NCBI GenBank assembly: GCA_036510735.1
Contig: DATCDK010000084.1
Span: 1 to 44,460, forward strand
Length of the DNA: 44,460 nucleotides
Direction of reading: 5' to 3'
DNA from: PALSA-607 sp036510735
GTDB taxonomy: Bacteria > Actinomycetota > Actinomycetes > Acidothermales > Acidothermaceae
Part shown: positions 40,652 to 44,460 of the stretch, in pieces
Position numbering within the stretch: position 1 is the first letter of the stretch
Layout: each line of letters opens with the position of its first letter
Translations under genes and position numbers: made by a program
The notes under the pieces: model-generated
Databases searched by the model: none
The model's input: the letters and a program-made list of their open reading frames with translations, nothing else
Told to the model about the DNA's origin: nothing

Positions 40652-41335
40652 TTAATCGACAGGGTCGCAGGCGCGGGACCCGGCGGCGAGGAACGCGGTC
40701 CCGAACAACAACTCGGTCCAGGAGAAGTCGTCCAGTTCTTCCTGCATGGCTACCCGAATCGCCTCCCAGGGGCGGCGCGCGATCCACTCATCTATGGATG
40801 CGAAAGGCCGCACTGCTGCCGTTCCAACTTGTGCGAGCCGTCGAGGCACGCCTGCGGGAACCTTGAGATCGAGCACGACCCAGCGTCCGCCTTCGGAGAG
40901 GGCGGCGGCGCCGTGGGTGATGACCGCTGCGCAGTCGGGCACCTGTGTCAGTGCGTACGTAGAGAGGATCGCGTCGACCCCAGTTGGGAACTCGAAGTCG
41001 ACCGCGTCGGATTGCGCGAGGCTGACATTGCTCCAGCCGTTCGTCGCGATCCGATCGTAAGCACGGTCGAGCATCGCGTCGGTCAGATCGACGCCGACGA
41101 TCCGGCCGGCGGGACCGATCAGCTTCTCGATGAGCGAGAAATTCAGACCGGTGCCGCATGCGACGTCGATCACGGTGTCACCTGGGCGAAGCCGGAGTGC
41201 TTCTACGGCCCGGAGGCGTTGCCCACGCTGGGGGTAACCGGGCGCGGGGTAGAGCCGCGAGGTGATGTCGTAGTGCTTCGCCTTCTTGCGGTAGGTCTCG
41301 ATCAGGTGCTCTTGCGTACGGTCGATCTGGCTCAC
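40652..41335 (-). CDS. SAM-dependent methyltransferase, class I
   Basis: 227 residues from a GTG at 41335, overlapping the SRPBCC gene stop (GTGA). RKKAKHYDITSRLYPAPGYPQRGQRLRAVEALRLRPGDTVIDVACGTGLNFSLIE has the SAM motif I (DVACGTGLNF), then GVDLTDAMLDRAYDR (acidic loop) and STYALTQVPD. The N terminus resembles UbiE/phospholipid-methyltransferase-like proteins that act on lipids or quinones. An SRPBCC ligand-binding protein next to it suggests a hydrophobic substrate. Product not predictable. Confidence 0.86.
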   Translation of the reverse strand: MSQIDRTQEHLIETYRKKAKHYDITSRLYPAPGYPQRGQRLRAVEALRLRPGDTVIDVACGTGLNFSLIEKLIGPAGRIVGVDLTDAMLDRAYDRIATNGWSNVSLAQSDAVDFEFPTGVDAILSTYALTQVPDCAAVITHGAAALSEGGRWVVLDLKVPAGVPRRLAQVGTAAVRPFASIDEWIARRPWEAIRVAMQEELDDFSWTELLFGTAFLAAGSRACDPVD

Positions 41336-41796
41336 GGTGTGCTCGCCGACACATCAGACTCGACCGCCGACTTGATCAAAACCATCTCGAGATCGCTGAC
41401 GCGTTGAACTCTGCGTTTGAAAGCGCCGGCGGGTATCGCGCGCATAAGTCCCGCGAAGTCGACCTCAACCCACATCATCGTGTCGGTCTGCTGATCGTCG
41501 ACCGGCTCGAGTTCCATTCCCCAACGCCCCGCTGAAGTACCCAGTGGCCCGGCGAACGCCATGTGGCGGGGCGCCTCGACAACGGTCACCCGCTGGCTCC
41601 GACTGCGAGACAACCCAAACAGCCCCTTCGCCCGCTGATCCAGCTGCGCGCCAAGCTGAAACGGACCTCCTCCACGCACCCGGCATTCGAGAACAGTCGG
41701 CGCCCACTCCGACCAGCGTCGGACGTCGCACATATACGCCCACACCTCTTCGACCGGGCTGGCGATTGCTAAGCGGCTCTCGGTTCGAAATGTCAT
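41332..41796 (-). CDS. SRPBCC (START/polyketide cyclase-like) protein
   Basis: 154 residues. FRTESRLAIASPVEEVWAYMCDVRRWSEWAPTVLECRV is the SRPBCC opening, and the C-terminal helix is FKRRVQRVSDLEMVLIKSAVES. This fold holds a hydrophobic ligand in a deep pocket and includes cyclases, dehydrases and carrier proteins. Both ends overlap neighbours by 4 bases (the ribA stop and the methyltransferase start), so it is translated in step with them. Function unknown; it may be binding or catalytic. Confidence 0.86.
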   Translation of the reverse strand: MTFRTESRLAIASPVEEVWAYMCDVRRWSEWAPTVLECRVRGGGPFQLGAQLDQRAKGLFGLSRSRSQRVTVVEAPRHMAFAGPLGTSAGRWGMELEPVDDQQTDTMMWVEVDFAGLMRAIPAGAFKRRVQRVSDLEMVLIKSAVESDVSASTP

Positions 41797-42479
41797 CGGG
41801 CGGCCCTCGTGTTAAGTGCAACTGTGTTGATTCCAATGGAGGTCTCGACCAGGTCAGCGCCCCATCGCGCCTTCGCTGCCAAGTAGTCCGCATTCGCGTC
41901 GGACAAGTGCACATGCGTCGGTACCTGCGCGGTGATGGTCACCCCGAGCGCACTGAGCTGTGCGGCCTTATCCGGGTTACTGCTGAGCAGCACCACAGTT
42001 GGCACTGCGAGGGCGCCCAGCATCTGGGCAGCTACCGTGTAGTCGCGCTCGTCGGCGCCGTGTCCGAGAGCGATGTTCGCTTCGTACGTATCGAGGCCCG
42101 CGTCCTGAAGCACATACGCATCCAGCTTGGCGTAGAGACCGATCCCGCGCCCTTCCTGCCGAAGGTAGAGCAAGTAGCCGCCGGCGTCGGCGATCCGCTC
42201 CACCGCCTCGCGCAGTTGCGGCCCGCAGTCGCATCGTTGGCTGCCGAAGACGTCGCCAGTGAGGCACTCGCTGTGCGGCCGGACGAGGGGCACTGTCGCC
42301 GCGCCCGTGTCGACCGTGCATGCCCGCGCCCTGGCGCCGAGGCCTAGCGCCAGATGCTCTCGTCCGTCGACCAGCTCGTTGAAGGTGAAGACACGCGCGG
42401 GCGTGGTGTACCCATCGGCGAACCGCAGCGGCATCGTCACCTGCGTACGGATCGTTGCCTTGGGCGGAGATAAGTGCAC
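41793..42479 (-). CDS. ribA: GTP cyclohydrolase II (stand-alone)
   Basis: 228 residues from a GTG at 42479 with GAGGAGG upstream. The zinc-binding motif is HSECLTGDVFGSQRCDCGPQL and the catalytic block is LLYLRQEGRGIGLYAKLDAY. The next block reads YEANIALGHGADERDY, where Tyr replaces the more common Val. It opens GTP to 2,5-diamino-6-ribosylamino-pyrimidinone phosphate, the first step of riboflavin and related pathways. It is preceded by a RibD-reductase-like gene at 15 bases. No RibB, RibE or RibH is nearby and no FMN riboswitch is visible, so it may serve a dedicated pathway. Confidence 0.92.
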   Translation of the reverse strand: MHLSPPKATIRTQVTMPLRFADGYTTPARVFTFNELVDGREHLALGLGARARACTVDTGAATVPLVRPHSECLTGDVFGSQRCDCGPQLREAVERIADAGGYLLYLRQEGRGIGLYAKLDAYVLQDAGLDTYEANIALGHGADERDYTVAAQMLGALAVPTVVLLSSNPDKAAQLSALGVTITAQVPTHVHLSDANADYLAAKARWGADLVETSIGINTVALNTRAAR

Positions 42480-42494
42480 CAGACCTCCTCGATG

Positions 42495-43187
42495 TCAGTC
42501 CGCGCGAAAACGCGACGAAAGTGCATAACGCAGCAGCACCACGTCGCCGATTTGCCGTACTTCGGCCAGCGTTGCCCGGCGACGCGAATTCCATGGGAAC
42601 AGCCCGTCACTCACGAACCGCCGAGCCCGCGAGTCACCGACAAAGAACGGTGCCACGACGAGATGCAGTTCGTCGGCGAGGTCGGCAGTGAGGAACTGCG
42701 TATGAACCGTGCCACCGCCCTCAACCATCAACCGCTGGACGCCGCGCGCGTACAGGTCCTCGCTGATCGTGTGCATGTCCACCGGCTCACCGCCGTCAAC
42801 GATGGTTGCCACCGCGCCGAGCCGGGCTCGGGCGTGGTCCACCGTCGCACTCGCGCAATAGACCACCTTTTCGATGTCACCGGTGGCGAAGAAGTCAGCG
42901 TACGGGTCGAGCTGCCCATGCCCGGTGACTGTGACCTTCATCGGAGTGGGCGCCTGCCCGCGAGCGAGCCGCTCATCCTGCCGTGCCTGTGATCGAATCA
43001 GGAGTCGTGGGTTGTCGTTGCGGACGGTTTCCGCGCCGACGAGGATCGCGTCGCACATGGCGCGCACGGCGTCGACCCGGTCGAAATCAGCGTCGTTGGA
43101 CAGCTGGAGCGGTTTCATGTTCGCGCTACCGAGGTAGCCGTCGATCGACATGCCGCAACTCAGCAGGGTGTAGGGACGATCAGCCAC
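42495..43187 (-). CDS. RibD C-terminal / dihydrofolate-reductase-like reductase
   Basis: 230 residues from a GTG at 43187 with GGAGG upstream; the frame opens to 43295 in the preceding gene. RPYTLLSCGMSIDGYLG is the standard opening. AMCDAILVGAETVRNDNPRLLIR and VQRLMVEGGGTVHTQFLTADLADELHLVVAPFFVG are the RibD reductase signatures (NADPH-binding Gly-rich segment). It would reduce the ribosyl moiety of the pyrimidine made by GTP cyclohydrolase II. The deaminase domain found in bifunctional RibD is absent. Pairing with ribA forms a two-step module. Confidence 0.88.
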   Translation of the reverse strand: MADRPYTLLSCGMSIDGYLGSANMKPLQLSNDADFDRVDAVRAMCDAILVGAETVRNDNPRLLIRSQARQDERLARGQAPTPMKVTVTGHGQLDPYADFFATGDIEKVVYCASATVDHARARLGAVATIVDGGEPVDMHTISEDLYARGVQRLMVEGGGTVHTQFLTADLADELHLVVAPFFVGDSRARRFVSDGLFPWNSRRRATLAEVRQIGDVVLLRYALSSRFRAD

Positions 43188-43284
43188 CGATGCCGCCTCC
43201 TCCGGGGGCCTGCCTGACGCCGACCCCGTGGCTACGCCTCTGAGAGTTCCCTGTGAATACATACGCACGCATGGCGGGTCCAGT

Positions 43285-44136
43285 TCAACGGTCACGCGGC
43301 GGTTCGTGCGGCACAGCCAGCAGGTCGTGATGGTGCACGGTCACCCGCAGGCGCCCGGCGGTCGCATCGGCGAGCCGCTGCCCGACGTAGGTATGCGTCG
43401 CGGCGGTGAGTTCGGGTCGCTGCTCACAGGCAGCACCGACCCAGCCCTTGAACCATTCGGTCATGAGGGCCGCATCGCTGGCGCCGAGCCGCCAGGGGCT
43501 TGGCGCAACGACCACGTCCGCACCCAATCTCGCGAACATGTCGGCTGCCGCGCCCACGGCGTCCGGGCCGAGCAGCTGGTCATCATCTCCACCCCGCCGT
43601 TGGTGGTCGTTGAAAGCCGACGCAATCACGTCATCCAGTGGGTCGGACGGCGTGAGGGCGACGTCGCCGATGACCGAGACGGTCAGCAATGCTGCGCAAC
43701 CTGCCTCGACGCACGAACGGGCGATCCGCTCGACCTCAGCGGCGGTCAGCATGTCGAGCAATGCCGACGCGGTGATGAGCGACGCACCGGTGAGGTCGGG
43801 CTGGCCAAGGCGCGTGACGTCACGTTGCCGCGTCTCGACGGCTACCGGCGAGCCGTCGGCAGTCAACGGCGGAACATCGAGGGCCGCGCGGGCGAGCAGA
43901 TCGGCGTCCCTGTCGTACATCACCCAGTGCTGCGGCCCGGAAAGCTGCGGGGCAAGCCACCGCGCCACCGAGCCGGTGCCGCAGCCAAGATCGTGCACCA
44001 CGATCGGACCGCGCGCCGGCAAGAATTCCCGGACCTTCGCGACCAATTCGATAGCGCGGGCAGCGGCGTCGGCCGGCTCGCGCAACGCGAGCCAGTCCGC
44101 GCTCACCGTGGCCACTCGCGGCCCGACAGCGTTCAC
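43285..44136 (-). CDS. SAM-dependent methyltransferase, unusual, in RibA/RibD module
   Basis: 283 residues from a GTG at 44136, overlapping the glycosyltransferase stop (GTGA). Motif I is VVHDLGCGTGSVARWLAP, followed by HWVMYDRDADLLARA; LITASALLDMLTAAEVERI follows. There is no kinship to known flavin methyltransferases that I can see. The sequence runs glycosyltransferase, methyltransferase, 97-base gap, RibD-like reductase, ribA. That order suggests modification of a pyrimidine- or pterin-type product. Confidence 0.84.
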   Translation of the reverse strand: MNAVGPRVATVSADWLALREPADAAARAIELVAKVREFLPARGPIVVHDLGCGTGSVARWLAPQLSGPQHWVMYDRDADLLARAALDVPPLTADGSPVAVETRQRDVTRLGQPDLTGASLITASALLDMLTAAEVERIARSCVEAGCAALLTVSVIGDVALTPSDPLDDVIASAFNDHQRRGGDDDQLLGPDAVGAAADMFARLGADVVVAPSPWRLGASDAALMTEWFKGWVGAACEQRPELTAATHTYVGQRLADATAGRLRVTVHHHDLLAVPHEPPRDR

Positions 44137-44460
44137 AGCGCGGCTTCGGTGAGTATGTGCGCGACCCGCTCGACGGTCACGTGCCAGTCGGACAACATCC
44201 CGCGACGCTCCTGCGCAGCCAGGCGGAGGCGCAGCCGCAACTCGGCATCGCGCAGCCAGCTCGAGAGCGCGTCGGCGAGCGCGGGCGCATCACCCGGCGC
44301 GACGAGCAGACCGGGACGGCGACCATCCGCGGTCCGGCCGAGCGCACGCGGCAGTCCACCGACGGCCGTTGCGATCACCGGCAGGCCGCGCGCGAGTGCC
44401 TCGGTGACGACCATCCCGTACGTTTCGCCGAGCGAAGGAACCACGAGCACGTCCGCGGCG
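44133..44460 (-). CDS. glycosyltransferase family 4 (C-terminal part; gene continues beyond the window)
   Basis: About 109 residues are visible, open at the window edge. ADVLVVPSLGETYGMVVTEALARGLPVIATAVGGLPRAL is the GT-B nucleotide-sugar-binding region, with the E-x7-E pattern (E of GETYG and E of VTEAL). It ends in the usual C-terminal helices. It transfers a sugar from a nucleotide donor to an unknown acceptor, and is translationally coupled to the following methyltransferase. Confidence 0.9.
   Translation of the reverse strand, partial: AADVLVVPSLGETYGMVVTEALARGLPVIATAVGGLPRALGRTADGRRPGLLVAPGDAPALADALSSWLRDAELRLRLRLAAQERRGMLSDWHVTVERVAHILTEAAL

Overview
The window is high-GC actinobacterial chromosome. 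GTG starts are common, genes often overlap by 4 bases (ATGA or GTGA), and several genes have no visible Shine-Dalgarno sequence. The left end follows the order known from mycobacteria and relatives: IclR regulator / leuC-leuD-hup, then the coenzyme F420 gene fbiD/cofC, then plsC-gpsA. F420 biosynthesis, a lysine-rich HU tail, a MprA-MprB-PepD unit, a LigB-type ligase and DasR-like operators all fit a free-living actinomycete. I cannot name the genus.

Layout. 1-5164: lipid, F420, nucleoid and leucine genes. 5174-9024: response regulator, histidine kinase and membrane-anchored HtrA protease, with two matching direct repeats. 9042-10643: ATP-dependent DNA ligase. 10855-13074: a second two-component system plus a 63-residue protein. 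13132-18626: sugar metabolism (GH13, GH1, phosphomannose isomerase, methylglyoxal synthase) and a PrmC-like methyltransferase. 18905-24784: a fused ABC exporter surrounded by three damaged flavin genes (a frameshifted FMN reductase, a half flavin reductase, and a ferredoxin reductase with an internal TAG). 24793-27256: two small unknown proteins, a luciferase-like monooxygenase and a GNAT. 27312-31986: a three-gene sugar ABC importer (no ATPase) divergent from nagA, with three DasR-type (dre) sequences between them. 32045-35384: a secreted GH55-like beta-1,3-glucanase with a paired LacI operator and its LacI regulator. 35418-44460: a nearly gapless minus-strand run of eleven genes: glycosyltransferase, methyltransferase, RibD-like reductase, GTP cyclohydrolase II, SRPBCC protein, methyltransferase, ThuA, PaaI, PaaK, asparaginase and gamma-glutamyltransferase.

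How the parts fit. The importer plus nagA looks like GlcNAc or chitobiose uptake and deacetylation, controlled by an off-window DasR-like GntR repressor that senses amino-sugar phosphate. GH55, LacI and GH1 fit beta-glucan use. The two TTCAG-N6-TTCAG elements lie at the same distance (23 bases) from the starts of the response regulator and the protease. That predicts autoregulation plus direct control of the protease, as known for MprAB-PepD. The right-hand run has two candidate unusual systems: a RibA/RibD module tied to a methyltransferase and glycosyltransferase but lacking other riboflavin genes, and a PaaK/PaaI/amidohydrolase set that could process amino-acid conjugates of aryl acids. Both are inferences from gene content.
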